Below are positions 16,750 to 24,442 of a stretch of DNA of 34,233 nt, piece by piece (the stretch's first letter is position 1; each line of letters opens with the position of its first letter). The stretch is from an uncultured Gemmatimonadota bacterium (GTDB taxonomy: Bacteria; Gemmatimonadota; Gemmatimonadetes; Gemmatimonadales; GWC2-71-9), in contig CADEGB010000007.1 of NCBI GenBank assembly GCA_902826755.1, positions 6,656 through 40,888 on the forward strand, in the 5' to 3' direction. The notes beneath the pieces were generated by a model that searched no databases, was not told the origin of the DNA, and saw only the letters and a program-made list of their open reading frames with translations. A program made the position numbers and the translations under genes.

Positions 16750-17547
16750 CTATTCGGGTTTGCTCAGAATCTCCTCGAACAGCGCCAACGCCCTCGGGTC
16801 CTCCGACTGGCCCAGCCAGAACATGGCCTTCTTCCGGACCTGCGGGTCCCGGTTGGACTTGGCCACCCGGAGCAGAATGGGGATCCCTTCGTCCTCGGGC
16901 AGCTGAGAGAGGGCAAAGACCGCCTGGTCCCGGATCTCCCGGTCCTCGTCGTCGTCCTCAGCGATTTCGGCCAGGCCGGCGGCCGCCTTGTCGCCGGCCG
17001 CCTGGCTGACCCAGAACACGGCCTGTTTCCGGCTCGACCGCGGCGCCTGTTTGTCGCGCCCGAGCGACAACAGGTCAGGCCAGATCGACACGCTGTCGGT
17101 GTCAGCCAGGGTGGCCGGGAAGATCAGGTCGTCGCCCGCGCTGGTTCGGGTAGTCCGAGCGAGTTCGACCAGGGTTCGGGCGGCCGTGGCGGCTCCGACG
17201 GTTCCCAAATCGGTCACCGCGGGTCCGCTTCGGCGCCACTCGCCGCCGACCGCCGCCCGGGCTCCGCGCACGACCCCGGAACTCACCTTGAGGGTCACCC
17301 GAACCGGGCCCTCGTCACAGGGCTCGTCGCGATCGCGGCGCTTGCCGGACCAGCTCCGCATCATGACGTAGTTGTCACGGGTCCGGTCGCGAATGAACGT
17401 CTCGCCGTCACCGCAGAGGCCTTCCCGGCCGGCGAACGCGAACCGGACCTCGCCGTCGGGAGCGGCCTGGATCCGACGAGCCAGTGATTGAGCGGCCAGG
17501 GTCGATCCCGCGCCCGCCGCCGCCACGATCAGCAGCAATGCTCTCAT
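16750..17547 (-). CDS. Exported HEAT-repeat protein (second of pair)
   Basis: This 265-residue protein has a signal peptide (MRALLLIVAAAGAGSTLAAQ). A unique middle region (about 25-150) contains REGLCGDGETFIRDR. At least three HEAT-type repeats close the protein, each carrying a version of the block RKKAMFWLGQS. The end (DPRALALFEEILSKPE) closely parallels the end of the neighbouring gene's product. I chose the ATG at 17547 because GGGGG lies 4-5 nt upstream. An ATG at 17562 overlaps the previous stop by 4 nt and is an alternative. HEAT repeats usually form protein-binding solenoids; no enzyme motif is visible. Context suggests an envelope role under the ECF sigma factor. Confidence 0.85.
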   Translation of the reverse strand: MRALLLIVAAAGAGSTLAAQSLARRIQAAPDGEVRFAFAGREGLCGDGETFIRDRTRDNYVMMRSWSGKRRDRDEPCDEGPVRVTLKVSSGVVRGARAAVGGEWRRSGPAVTDLGTVGAATAARTLVELARTTRTSAGDDLIFPATLADTDSVSIWPDLLSLGRDKQAPRSSRKQAVFWVSQAAGDKAAAGLAEIAEDDDEDREIRDQAVFALSQLPEDEGIPILLRVAKSNRDPQVRKKAMFWLGQSEDPRALALFEEILSKPE

Positions 17548-17558
17548 GGGACCCCCGC

Positions 17559-19184
17559 TCATGGCTTCGAGAGAATGTCTTCGAGGATCTCCGCCACTCG
17601 GGGATCCCTCGACTGGCTGAGCCAGAACAGCGCCTTCTTTCGGAGTTCCCGGTCTTTGTCGTTCCGGGCGATGTCGATCAGTTTGTCGACCGCCGCCCGG
17701 TCCCGCCGCTGCGAGTAGGCAAAGATCAGCGCGTCCTTGATCTCGGCATCGGTGGACCGGTCGTAGAGCGAGAGCATCTCGGGCAACGCCGCCCCGCTCG
17801 ACTGTCCGAGCCAGAAAATCGCCTTCTTGCGGATCTCGACGTCCTCGCCGGAGGCGGTGGCCACCTCGGTGAGCCACTGCCGGGCCCCAGGGCCGCCGGC
17901 CTGGGAAATCGAGAAGATGATCTTGTCCTTGAGTGATTCCTCTCGAACCGTCCGGAATATCGACTTGAGGAATTCGACGTTGTCGCCCTTGCCCGACTGG
18001 CCGAGCCAGAAGATCGCGTTTTCGCGGAGGTTGGACGGCGCGTTCGTCTTCATGGCGAAGTCGCGGAGCGATTGGAGCGCCCGGGGGGACTCGTTCTGCG
18101 AAAGGGCAAAGATCGCCTTGTCCTGGACTTCGGGGTCGGTCGAGGTCCGGAGGATCGAGTCGATGGCCGCCGCCGCCCGTTCGCCGCCCGACTGGCCGAG
18201 CCAGAAGATGGCCTGCTGCTTGACCTCGTTGTCGGGGTCGGACCGGACCGCATTGAGGAGCAGGGACTCCGACTCGTTCCCTTCGTGCTGGGAGATCAGG
18301 AAGACGGCCTTCCGCCGCAGACATTCGGAGCCCGCGTCCCGCCGCGCCATCACTTTGCGGAGGATCGGGAGGGCCCGGTCTTCGTCCATCGAGAGGAGCG
18401 CGTTGAGCGCGGCCATCTTCTCGTCGTCGTCGTCGTCCCGGCAGGCGGAACCGCTCCGCCCCCGGGTCCCCCGCCTGGCCCGATCTTCCTCGGCGCGGGC
18501 CGCATCCCGGGCCGCCGCGGCGCTGCTGGAGTTTCGCCCTCCGGCCACGCTCTCGGCCGCGGCCGGCACTTCGGTGGTCGCCGCCTCGTCGCCGCGCCGC
18601 GCCAGCTGCCCGTTGATGCGGGCGATCAGTTCGTTGGCATCCTCCCGGGTCCGGGCCTCCGGGAATGCCTCCCGCTGGAGATCGAGAACCTGGCGCGCCG
18701 TCCGCAGACTGCTGGTCGAGCCGATCCGATAGCGGGCCGTGGCCTCCCAGTAGTACGCGTCGGCCGCGTAGTCCGACTTCGGGTAGCGATCGTAAATCTG
18801 GCTGAAGAGATACGCGGCCTTGGTATAGTTGCTTCGGTTGAGGGCCAGGCGCGCCTCACGGTAGAGCGAATCGGCCGGGTCCTGGTCGTTCCAGGCGCGG
18901 GGTGGCGCCGCCGGCTCGGCCCGGCGCCCGAAGTTCCAGGCCAAGCCTTCGCCAAGGCCGGCGAGATGCTGGCTCTGGGGCCCGAGGGCGCTCAGGGCGC
19001 TCAGGGCGCCAAGGCCGCGAAGTGACATCAGGCCGCCGAGGCTCGCGGCCTCCTGGCCGAGCTGGAGGGCCTGTTCGGTCAGGGCCTCGACCGAGTGACG
19101 CAGGGCTCGGGACTCGGCCCGCTGTCCGGTGGCCACGGTTGGCGTCGCGAGCACCGCGATACCGAGAAGCATTCCCATTCGCAT
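17559..19184 (-). CDS. Exported TPR-like plus HEAT-repeat protein (first of pair)
   Basis: This 541-residue protein has a signal peptide (MRMGMLLGIAVLATPTVATGQ). A short Leu/Gly/Ala low-complexity stretch follows (LSALSALGPQ). A tetratricopeptide-like unit lies at about 85-155 (SNYTKAAYLFSQIYDRYPKSDYAADAYYWEA). After an Ala/Glu/Arg-rich linker and an Asp run (RDDDDDEK), seven or eight HEAT-type repeats of about 31-36 residues fill the C-terminal half. Each repeat has a core like RKKAIFWLGQS. The ATG at 19184 is preferred because AGGGAG lies 6 nt upstream; ATGs at 19190 and 19199 are alternatives. It probably works outside the cytoplasm as a protein-binding solenoid. It follows the anti-sigma-like gene by about 22 nt. 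Confidence 0.87.
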   Translation of the reverse strand: MRMGMLLGIAVLATPTVATGQRAESRALRHSVEALTEQALQLGQEAASLGGLMSLRGLGALSALSALGPQSQHLAGLGEGLAWNFGRRAEPAAPPRAWNDQDPADSLYREARLALNRSNYTKAAYLFSQIYDRYPKSDYAADAYYWEATARYRIGSTSSLRTARQVLDLQREAFPEARTREDANELIARINGQLARRGDEAATTEVPAAAESVAGGRNSSSAAAARDAARAEEDRARRGTRGRSGSACRDDDDDEKMAALNALLSMDEDRALPILRKVMARRDAGSECLRRKAVFLISQHEGNESESLLLNAVRSDPDNEVKQQAIFWLGQSGGERAAAAIDSILRTSTDPEVQDKAIFALSQNESPRALQSLRDFAMKTNAPSNLRENAIFWLGQSGKGDNVEFLKSIFRTVREESLKDKIIFSISQAGGPGARQWLTEVATASGEDVEIRKKAIFWLGQSSGAALPEMLSLYDRSTDAEIKDALIFAYSQRRDRAAVDKLIDIARNDKDRELRKKALFWLSQSRDPRVAEILEDILSKP

Positions 19185-19206
19185 TGCCATCTCCCTCATC
19201 TATGTG

Positions 19207-19827
19207 TTAGGCCGCCGGTCCGGACGGGATCGCGTTCCGGAGTCGGGGGCGGATCGCCTGTTCGGCCAGGTTTTCGTCGATCAACGCGCGCTCCTCGGCC
19301 GGGCCGGTCCCGGGGAGCTGCGCCACCTGCATCAGGAGGACCTCGAGATCCTCGAGGAGCTTTCGCATCGAGGGGTCGGTCAACCGCTTCGAGTCGAGCA
19401 GGAGTCGGGTCCTGGACAAGAGGGCCCGGGTGGTGGCCTGGAAGTCGGCGGTGGTCCGGCCCGTCTCGTAGTCGGTCAGGAGCGCGTCGACCCGGCCGAG
19501 GTGCTCCACGGCGGCAAAACGCAGCACGGTTTCGGCTCGGGCGGCCGAAACGGGCCGTTCGGCCAGGCCAGGGGTTTCGGCCAGTCGAGGCGTCCACCGC
19601 CCGATGGCGACGCCGAGGAGCAGAATGGCGGCGAGCGCCACGCCACCCCGCCGCCACGACGTGGACCGAGTCGTCGGAAACTCGAGTTGGCGGCCCCGTT
19701 CGGCCCGGGGGCTGGCCCGGCGGGCGGCCTGAACCCGCGCCCAGATCTCCTCGCGGGGCGTTTCCGGGGGGTCCCGGTAGGCCCGCGCCTCCTGCTTCAG
19801 CCGTTCATCCAACCGATCATCGGTCAT
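19207..19827 (-). CDS. Single-TM protein, probable anti-sigma factor
   Basis: This 206-residue protein has an N-terminal cytoplasmic part of about 70 residues (DRLDERLKQEARAYRDPPET, then REEIWARVQAARRA). One membrane helix follows (RRGGVALAAILLLGVAIGRW, about 67-86), then a periplasmic, helical C-terminal domain. The ATG at 19827 overlaps the sigma factor stop by 4 nt and has GGGTGA just upstream; an ATG at 19839 is a less likely alternative. Position and topology fit an anti-sigma factor. The zinc motif HxxxCxxC of the common ZAS/zf-HC2 group is absent, and I do not recognise the family. The anti-sigma role is therefore an inference from gene order. Confidence 0.7.
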   Translation of the reverse strand: MTDDRLDERLKQEARAYRDPPETPREEIWARVQAARRASPRAERGRQLEFPTTRSTSWRRGGVALAAILLLGVAIGRWTPRLAETPGLAERPVSAARAETVLRFAAVEHLGRVDALLTDYETGRTTADFQATTRALLSRTRLLLDSKRLTDPSMRKLLEDLEVLLMQVAQLPGTGPAEERALIDENLAEQAIRPRLRNAIPSGPAA

Positions 19828-20375
19828 CGTGTCACCCATTCTCCCGCGAAGGCCGCCAGCGCCCGGCGGAGCTTGGCCCGGGCTCGACTCAACTGGGCCT
19901 TCGACGTTCCTGCTTGAATCCCGAGCGAGGTGGCGATCTCCTCGTGGGTATAGCCCTCGACGTCATGCATCACGAACACCGTCCGGTACCCATCCGGGAG
20001 GCTGTCGATCTCCCGGGCCAGCGAGGCCTTGAGGTCCGGCTCCGCTCGGCTGGCCGGGGCCCGGATGGCGGTCTGGTCGACGACCTCGAGGTCGACCTCG
20101 GTCTCGCGCGACCGCTTGACCTTTCGGAGGGCGTTGTAGATCACCGAATACGCGATGCTGGTGATCCAGGTCGACAACGCCGCCTCCCCCCGGAATGTCT
20201 CCAGCCGACCGAAGACCCGAATGAAGGTCTCCTGGGTGCAGTCGGTGGCCAGCTCGCCGTCGCCAGTCAGGCGGAAGCTGAGCCGGTAGACCCGGTCGAC
20301 GTGTCGATCGTAGAGTTCGCGTTCAGCGGCGGGATCGCCAGCCAGGACGCGTCCGACCAGGTCGGTAGCCGTCAC
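19824..20375 (-). CDS. ECF RNA polymerase sigma factor (RpoE-like)
   Basis: This 183-residue sigma-70 family protein has region 2 at about 20-90 (ELYDRHVDRVYRLSFRL, DCTQETFIRVFGRL, STWITSIAYSVIYNALRKVKR). Region 4 lies at about 125-175 (LPDGYRTVFVMHDVEGYTHE, then EIATSLGIQAGTSKAQLSRA). There is no region 3, as expected for ECF factors. The start is GTG with GGAG 5 nt upstream. The next gene overlaps by 4 nt and encodes a membrane-anchored probable anti-sigma factor, followed by two HEAT-repeat proteins that are likely co-transcribed and may be part of its regulon. An ECF-like promoter candidate lies 30-60 bases upstream, suggesting autoregulation. Confidence 0.95.
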   Translation of the reverse strand: MTATDLVGRVLAGDPAAERELYDRHVDRVYRLSFRLTGDGELATDCTQETFIRVFGRLETFRGEAALSTWITSIAYSVIYNALRKVKRSRETEVDLEVVDQTAIRAPASRAEPDLKASLAREIDSLPDGYRTVFVMHDVEGYTHEEIATSLGIQAGTSKAQLSRARAKLRRALAAFAGEWVTR

Positions 20376-20411
20376 ATTACTCCGGAGTCTTCAGTCCCAG
20401 GTCCACGCCTT

Positions 20412-20439
20412 CTGACCCGCGTATTCGGCAAAGGGTTGC
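20412..20439 (-). promoter_or_regulatory. ECF-type promoter candidate before the sigma factor gene
   Basis: On the minus strand GCAACC (20439-20434) and GGTCAG (20417-20412) are separated by 16 nt. This resembles the ECF pattern GGAACC-N16-CGTC in element and spacing. Transcription would start near 20405, giving a leader of about 30 nt with a GGAG ribosome site. The elements are short and degenerate in GC-rich DNA, so a chance match is possible. Confidence 0.35.
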
Positions 20440-20569
20440 GCCGCGCTGGCTGGCTCTCGGTTACACGGGTGGCCGATTCCCTCTCCTCGGAGTCGGGCAT
20501 TCCATGCATTTGGGCGACCGAAAAGCATCCACGTCATTCCTAGTCGACTCGTGTCAAATGACTTCCCGA

Positions 20570-20598
20570 TGTACATGAATGAATGGTTCAGTTATTAT
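20570..20598 (+). promoter_or_regulatory. Promoter of the TetR gene, probably leaderless
   Basis: TGTACA (20570-20575, 4 of 6 to TTGACA) and TATTAT (20593-20598, 5 of 6 to TATAAT) are separated by 17 nt, in one of the most AT-rich stretches of the window. The predicted start point, about 7-8 nt after the -10, coincides with the ATG at 20606. That ATG has no Shine-Dalgarno sequence. The -35 also overlaps the 8-bp palindrome ATGTACAT (20569-20576). Confidence 0.6.
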
Positions 20599-20605
20599 AT
20601 CTTGC

Positions 20606-21340
20606 ATGGGAAGAGTTCGGGACCCGATCAGGATCGACATTATCGTCGAGGCGGCCACCTGGGCCTTCACCACGCTCGGCTTTGCCAGGGCCAAAATCCA
20701 CCAGGTCGCCGATCGAGCCAGGGTCGGCCCTGGCACCGTTTACCTGTACGCCGAGGACAAGGAGGCCCTCTTCGAGCTGGCCCTGCTCCGCGCCCTCGAG
20801 AGTCCGGTCGTGGCCAATCCCACCTTGCCGTACCGGAAGACACCGCCCGCATCCTTCGGCCGGCTGATCGAGGACTGCATCCACGAGGTGGCTCATTTCC
20901 CTCAGCTCTGGGTGGCATCGCAGCGACGGGAACACGAGGGATCTGCTACGGAGTATTACGGCGTACTACTAGAGCTTTGCCGGTGGCTCCGGCGGTATCA
21001 CTCCGTCGTCCTGCTCGCCGAGCGAAACCGGATCGACTGGCCCCAACTGTCCACCTCCCTGGAGCGGGTTGTCTGGGCTGATCTCCAACGTCGCCTGACC
21101 GGCTACCTGTCGGCCCGGATGCGGACCGGCCACCTGGTCTCCATTGCCGATCCGGCCATGGTCGCCCGCTTCACGATCGACTCCTTGGTGGCCTCCCTGG
21201 TGACCGGCCCGATCATGTCACCGGCCGGCGCGAGACCCCGGGACGACGAATCCCTGGCCCGACTGGTCGCCGCCCCCCTGATCGGGTCAGGGGACCGAGT
21301 GCCACTCCCGCCCCATCCGGGCCAGGACGCCAGCGTATAG
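20606..21340 (+). CDS. TetR-family transcriptional regulator
   Basis: This 244-residue regulator has a typical TetR N-terminal DNA-binding domain: helix 1 IDIIVEAATWAFTTLGFARA (10-29), then the helix-turn-helix IHQVADRARVGPGTVYLYAE (31-50), then DKEALFELAL. The C-terminal ligand domain is divergent and its ligand cannot be guessed. I chose the ATG at 20606 because the conserved domain starts right after it and a promoter ends just before it; an in-frame start at 20579 would place the promoter inside the gene. The gene diverges from the ECF sigma gene. Its 3' end overlaps the convergent M20 gene by 54 nt. It may repress itself and nearby genes. Confidence 0.92.
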   Translation: MGRVRDPIRIDIIVEAATWAFTTLGFARAKIHQVADRARVGPGTVYLYAEDKEALFELALLRALESPVVANPTLPYRKTPPASFGRLIEDCIHEVAHFPQLWVASQRREHEGSATEYYGVLLELCRWLRRYHSVVLLAERNRIDWPQLSTSLERVVWADLQRRLTGYLSARMRTGHLVSIADPAMVARFTIDSLVASLVTGPIMSPAGARPRDDESLARLVAAPLIGSGDRVPLPPHPGQDASV

Positions 21341-22840
21341 CTCGATCCCGTCCCAGAGGTTCTGGAGCCGGAGGTTCTCGTTCTCGCCGTGCTGGTTGTT
21401 GTCGTGGTTGACGATCGGCAGGATCGCGAACTGGGCGCCGAGGACGGCCACGAAATCCGCCAGCGGAAGACTCCCGCCCAAGGTCGGGACCCGGATGATT
21501 GGCCGGCCCAGGAGCCAATCGGTGGCGGCCAGCATGGCTCGGGCTCCCGGGCTGTCCAGTCCCGTCCGGGCCGCCGGGTACCCACCGCTCCAGGTCAGCA
21601 GCGCGATCTTCGGGTGCGCTACCCGGGTGGCCGAATCAGGCGGGGTTGCCACGACATGGAAGCCCTGGCGGCGGATATGGCCCTCGATCAGCGCCATCAC
21701 CCGGTCGATCGTCTGGTTCGGAACCAGCCGAAGGTCGAGGTAGGCGCTCGATTCGGCCCCGATCAGGTTGGCGCCTCCGGCGCCGGCGCGGCCGCCCGCC
21801 AACCCACTCAAATTCAGGGCCGGCAGAGCCAGCTGCTCGGCTAGCGACGCCGGAGCGTTTTCCGTCCGCCCGAGCCGCAGCTCGCCAATCAGCTGGCGGT
21901 CGACCGCCGGGATGCCCCGAAGCGCCTCCCGTTCGGCTGGGGTCAATGTCGCGACATCATCGTAGAACCCAGGAATCGTGATCCGTCCCTCCGCGTCGCG
22001 CATCGACGCCAGGAGATGGACCATCATCACGTTCGGGTTGGGTGCCCAGTTGCCGTAGTGGCCGCTGTGCAGCGGGCGAATCGGCCCGTACACGGTCAGG
22101 TTGGCGCCAACGACCCCGCGGACCCCGAACACTGCCTGGGCCGCCCGAGTCTGGTGGACCGGCCCGTCGCCGAAGATCCAGAAATCGGCGGCCAGGAGGT
22201 CCCGATGGCGAGTCAGGATCGTCCGGAGGTTGGCGGAACCGGCCTCTTCCTCGCCTTCCAGGAAGAATTTGAGGTTGACCGAAAGCGGCACCCGGGCCGC
22301 CCGCAATGCGTCGATCGCAACCAGCATCGCGACGATTGGCGATTTGTCGTCGCTGGCCGAGCGGGCAAAAATCCGGCTCTCGGGGTCGAACCGGCCCGCC
22401 ACGCCGGTGAGAGGCAGGTCGCGGACGTCGGGGCCAAGCGGTCCCGACCGGAGCACGGGGCGCCACGGATCCGCTCGCCATTTCGACGAATCGACCGGTT
22501 GACCGTCGAAATGGGCGTAAAAGACGATGGTGCGGGTGGCCCCGGGCGTCAGGAGTTCGCCATAGACGGCGGGGGGTGCTCCGTCGGCCTCGAGGATCCG
22601 GGCGGCGACTCCGCGTCGCTCCATCATGCCGACCAGATGGCGGGCGTTGGCGCGAATGTCGGCGAGGTTCGTGGCGAGGTTGGGCAGGGCCAGGAAGTCG
22701 ACGAGTTCCCGAACGATCGGGACTTCGTGGCCCTCGCGGTAACGGCGTACCTGCCCAGCCAGATCGGCCTGGGCGGCGGCGGGCTCGGTGGCCGCCGCCA
22801 GCGCCCAGATCGCGATCGTCACCAGCAGCTTCGGGTGCAT
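21287..22840 (-). CDS. Exported M20-family metallopeptidase
   Basis: This 517-residue dizinc peptidase of the M20/ArgE-DapE-carboxypeptidase group has a signal peptide (MHPKLLVTIAIWALAAATEP, then AAAQ). Metal ligands and catalytic residues are visible: AHFDGQ (His110, Asp112), SASDDKSP (Asp164), EGEEEAGS (Glu198/199), and a C-terminal IVNHDNNQHGENE block with the last histidine ligand. The length is typical for the family with its dimerisation domain. The ATG has GGAGG 5 nt upstream. It follows the agmatinase-family gene by 36 nt and is probably in the same leftward operon. The likely role is as a periplasmic di- or carboxypeptidase; the substrate is unknown. Confidence 0.93.
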   Translation of the reverse strand: MHPKLLVTIAIWALAAATEPAAAQADLAGQVRRYREGHEVPIVRELVDFLALPNLATNLADIRANARHLVGMMERRGVAARILEADGAPPAVYGELLTPGATRTIVFYAHFDGQPVDSSKWRADPWRPVLRSGPLGPDVRDLPLTGVAGRFDPESRIFARSASDDKSPIVAMLVAIDALRAARVPLSVNLKFFLEGEEEAGSANLRTILTRHRDLLAADFWIFGDGPVHQTRAAQAVFGVRGVVGANLTVYGPIRPLHSGHYGNWAPNPNVMMVHLLASMRDAEGRITIPGFYDDVATLTPAEREALRGIPAVDRQLIGELRLGRTENAPASLAEQLALPALNLSGLAGGRAGAGGANLIGAESSAYLDLRLVPNQTIDRVMALIEGHIRRQGFHVVATPPDSATRVAHPKIALLTWSGGYPAARTGLDSPGARAMLAATDWLLGRPIIRVPTLGGSLPLADFVAVLGAQFAILPIVNHDNNQHGENENLRLQNLWDGIELYAGVLARMGREWHSVP

Positions 22841-22876
22841 GGATCCTCCGCCTGGGCCACCGCCCGCCCGGGGCGG

Positions 22877-23692
22877 TCAGCGCCGATGAAACGCCGCGAC
22901 CAGTTCCTTGACCATCTTGGCGGCGACCAGTCCGCTCCGCGGCGAGGAATCCTCCCGCGGGTTGAGCTCGACGACATCCGCCCCGACCAGGGTGGCCTCG
23001 AGTCGTTGGAGCATCGTCACGACGTCGCGGACCGACAGGCCCCCCGGCTCGGGATGGGAGATGCCGGTGATGAACCCGGGGTCGAGGACGTCGAGGTCGA
23101 GCGACAAATAGACCGGACCGGCGGCGGCGATGGCAAAGGGGCCCGACCAGTGGCGCATTTCGTGGACCTCGACGCCGAACCGGTCGATCTGGGCCCGCTG
23201 ATGGGCCGAGATGGTCCGAATCCCGACCTGGATCAGCCGGGCCACCCGCCCTTCCTCCATGACCCGCGAAAACGGACAGGCATGAGAGTACCGATCGCCC
23301 TCGAATTCGTCGTAGAGATCGCTGTGGGCGTCGAAATGGACGACGGTGAGCCCGGGGTGCCGCTCGGCGACGGCCCGGATGGCGGGGTAACTGATCGAAT
23401 GATCGCCGCCTAGCGTCAGCGGTCGGCCGCCCCGCTCGATGACGGCCGCCACCCCGGCCTCGATGGCGGCCCGGACGGCGGGGCCGTCGGTCGGATCGGG
23501 GAGCGACACGTCACCCGCATCCGCCAGGACCCCGGGCGCGGTGATGTCGAGGAGATCCTCGGTCCAGGTGTTGCTCGACGGATTGGCGAGGGCGGCCCGG
23601 ATGGCCGCCGGCGCCAGCGCAGGACCCCGAAGGTGGGACGACGCGAGATCGTACGGCGCCCCAAGCAGCGTGGGAGTGCCCCGCGCCGTCAC
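22877..23692 (-). CDS. Agmatinase/arginase-family (ureohydrolase) enzyme
   Basis: This 271-residue enzyme has the dimanganese signature of ureohydrolases: GGDHS, then VVHFDAHSD, then SLDLDVLDPGF, plus ELNPREDSS near the end. The N-terminal TLLGAPYDLASSHLRGPALA is typical of bacterial agmatinases. It would hydrolyse agmatine, arginine or a related guanidino compound to release urea. The exact substrate is uncertain because the family also includes formimidoylglutamase and guanidinopropionase types. I chose GTG at 23692, which overlaps the previous stop by 4 nt; GTG at 23722 would add ten residues. No signal peptide is seen, so it is cytoplasmic, unlike its exported operon neighbours. Confidence 0.88.
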   Translation of the reverse strand: MTARGTPTLLGAPYDLASSHLRGPALAPAAIRAALANPSSNTWTEDLLDITAPGVLADAGDVSLPDPTDGPAVRAAIEAGVAAVIERGGRPLTLGGDHSISYPAIRAVAERHPGLTVVHFDAHSDLYDEFEGDRYSHACPFSRVMEEGRVARLIQVGIRTISAHQRAQIDRFGVEVHEMRHWSGPFAIAAAGPVYLSLDLDVLDPGFITGISHPEPGGLSVRDVVTMLQRLEATLVGADVVELNPREDSSPRSGLVAAKMVKELVAAFHRR

Positions 23693-24408
23693 GGCCGCGG
23701 GATCCAGGCCGCGCGCCGCCACGGCGGAACCTGGAACAGCTCGTCGGTGACGGCCGGGTTGATCTTCCAGTCGCGGTAGATCTCCCGGAAGTACTCCTTC
23801 CCGTCACGGAGAAAGAGCACTTCGGTGCCGATCCAGCCCCCGCCGAGTTTCTCGTACTTGTTGAAGCTGATCTCGGTGGACGTCCCATTGGGGCCCGGCT
23901 CGACCACCTTGAGGAAGAGCAGTCGGTCCTTCTCGATCCAGATCCGATGGGCGCCGGTGCCGAGGACGTAGGCGGCCTTGCCCTGCCAGGTCTCCTCTTG
24001 GACCGGGGCGGTCAGGTCGAATCCCTCGCCCTGGACCAGCGCAATGGTCCGTTCGGGGGCCTGGGCATAGACGTCGAAGCCAAGGATGGCCAGGATGTTG
24101 TGGTCAGCGGCGGCGCGAACCAGCTCGCCCCGGTTGAAGCTGAAGGTGGAGTCGCCCCGATAGACGAACGTCCGCCCGCTGTCGACCGGCGCGATGTCGA
24201 TCCGGAGCCGGCCGGGAATCAGCGCCGCCTCCCACCACTCCTCCTCCGGGCGGCCCGGGAAGATGGCCCGCTGGACGAACGTGAGCGTCCGGTACCATTT
24301 CCCCTCGTAGCGGGCGTGCATGGCGCGGATGACGTCTTCGCCAGTTTGGATCGACCCGGTCCGGATGGGTACGAGCAGGGCGGTGAGCAGAATCGAAACA
24401 CCGATCAT
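23689..24408 (-). CDS. Exported protein with LolA-like fold (tentative)
   Basis: This 239-residue protein has a signal peptide (MIGVSILLTALLVPIRTGS), then ALPHA/beta sequence of the kind seen in outer-membrane lipoprotein-sorting (LolA/LolB) proteins: GEDVIRAMHARYEGKWYRTL, then repeated amphipathic strands, ending in TDELFQVPPW. The ATG at 24408 has GGAGG 4-5 nt upstream and gives a clean signal peptide; upstream in-frame starts lie beyond the promoter. It heads the leftward operon with the agmatinase-family and M20 genes. The fold assignment is by general resemblance only, and a role in lipoprotein transport is not established. Confidence is high that it is a gene and moderate for the fold. 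Confidence 0.78.
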   Translation of the reverse strand: MIGVSILLTALLVPIRTGSIQTGEDVIRAMHARYEGKWYRTLTFVQRAIFPGRPEEEWWEAALIPGRLRIDIAPVDSGRTFVYRGDSTFSFNRGELVRAAADHNILAILGFDVYAQAPERTIALVQGEGFDLTAPVQEETWQGKAAYVLGTGAHRIWIEKDRLLFLKVVEPGPNGTSTEISFNKYEKLGGGWIGTEVLFLRDGKEYFREIYRDWKINPAVTDELFQVPPWRRAAWIPRP

Positions 24409-24442
24409 GGGGCCTCCGTAAGCGGGTGACGCGTGCGGGATG

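Noticed and set aside
18987-19010. Short GGGCGCTCA tandem repeat
   Set aside because: Only about two and a half 9-bp copies, encoding a Leu/Ser/Ala stretch in the HEAT protein; too small to mean more.
20535-20560. TTGACA on the minus strand near 20551 as a sigma-gene promoter
   Set aside because: The -35 match is perfect but no acceptable -10 lies 15-19 nt downstream.
20391-20576. Small minus-strand open frame (61 codons) upstream of the sigma factor
   Set aside because: It covers the promoter region, has no ribosome site or recognisable protein features, and ends before the sigma gene's GTG. It is likely a chance frame in GC-rich DNA.
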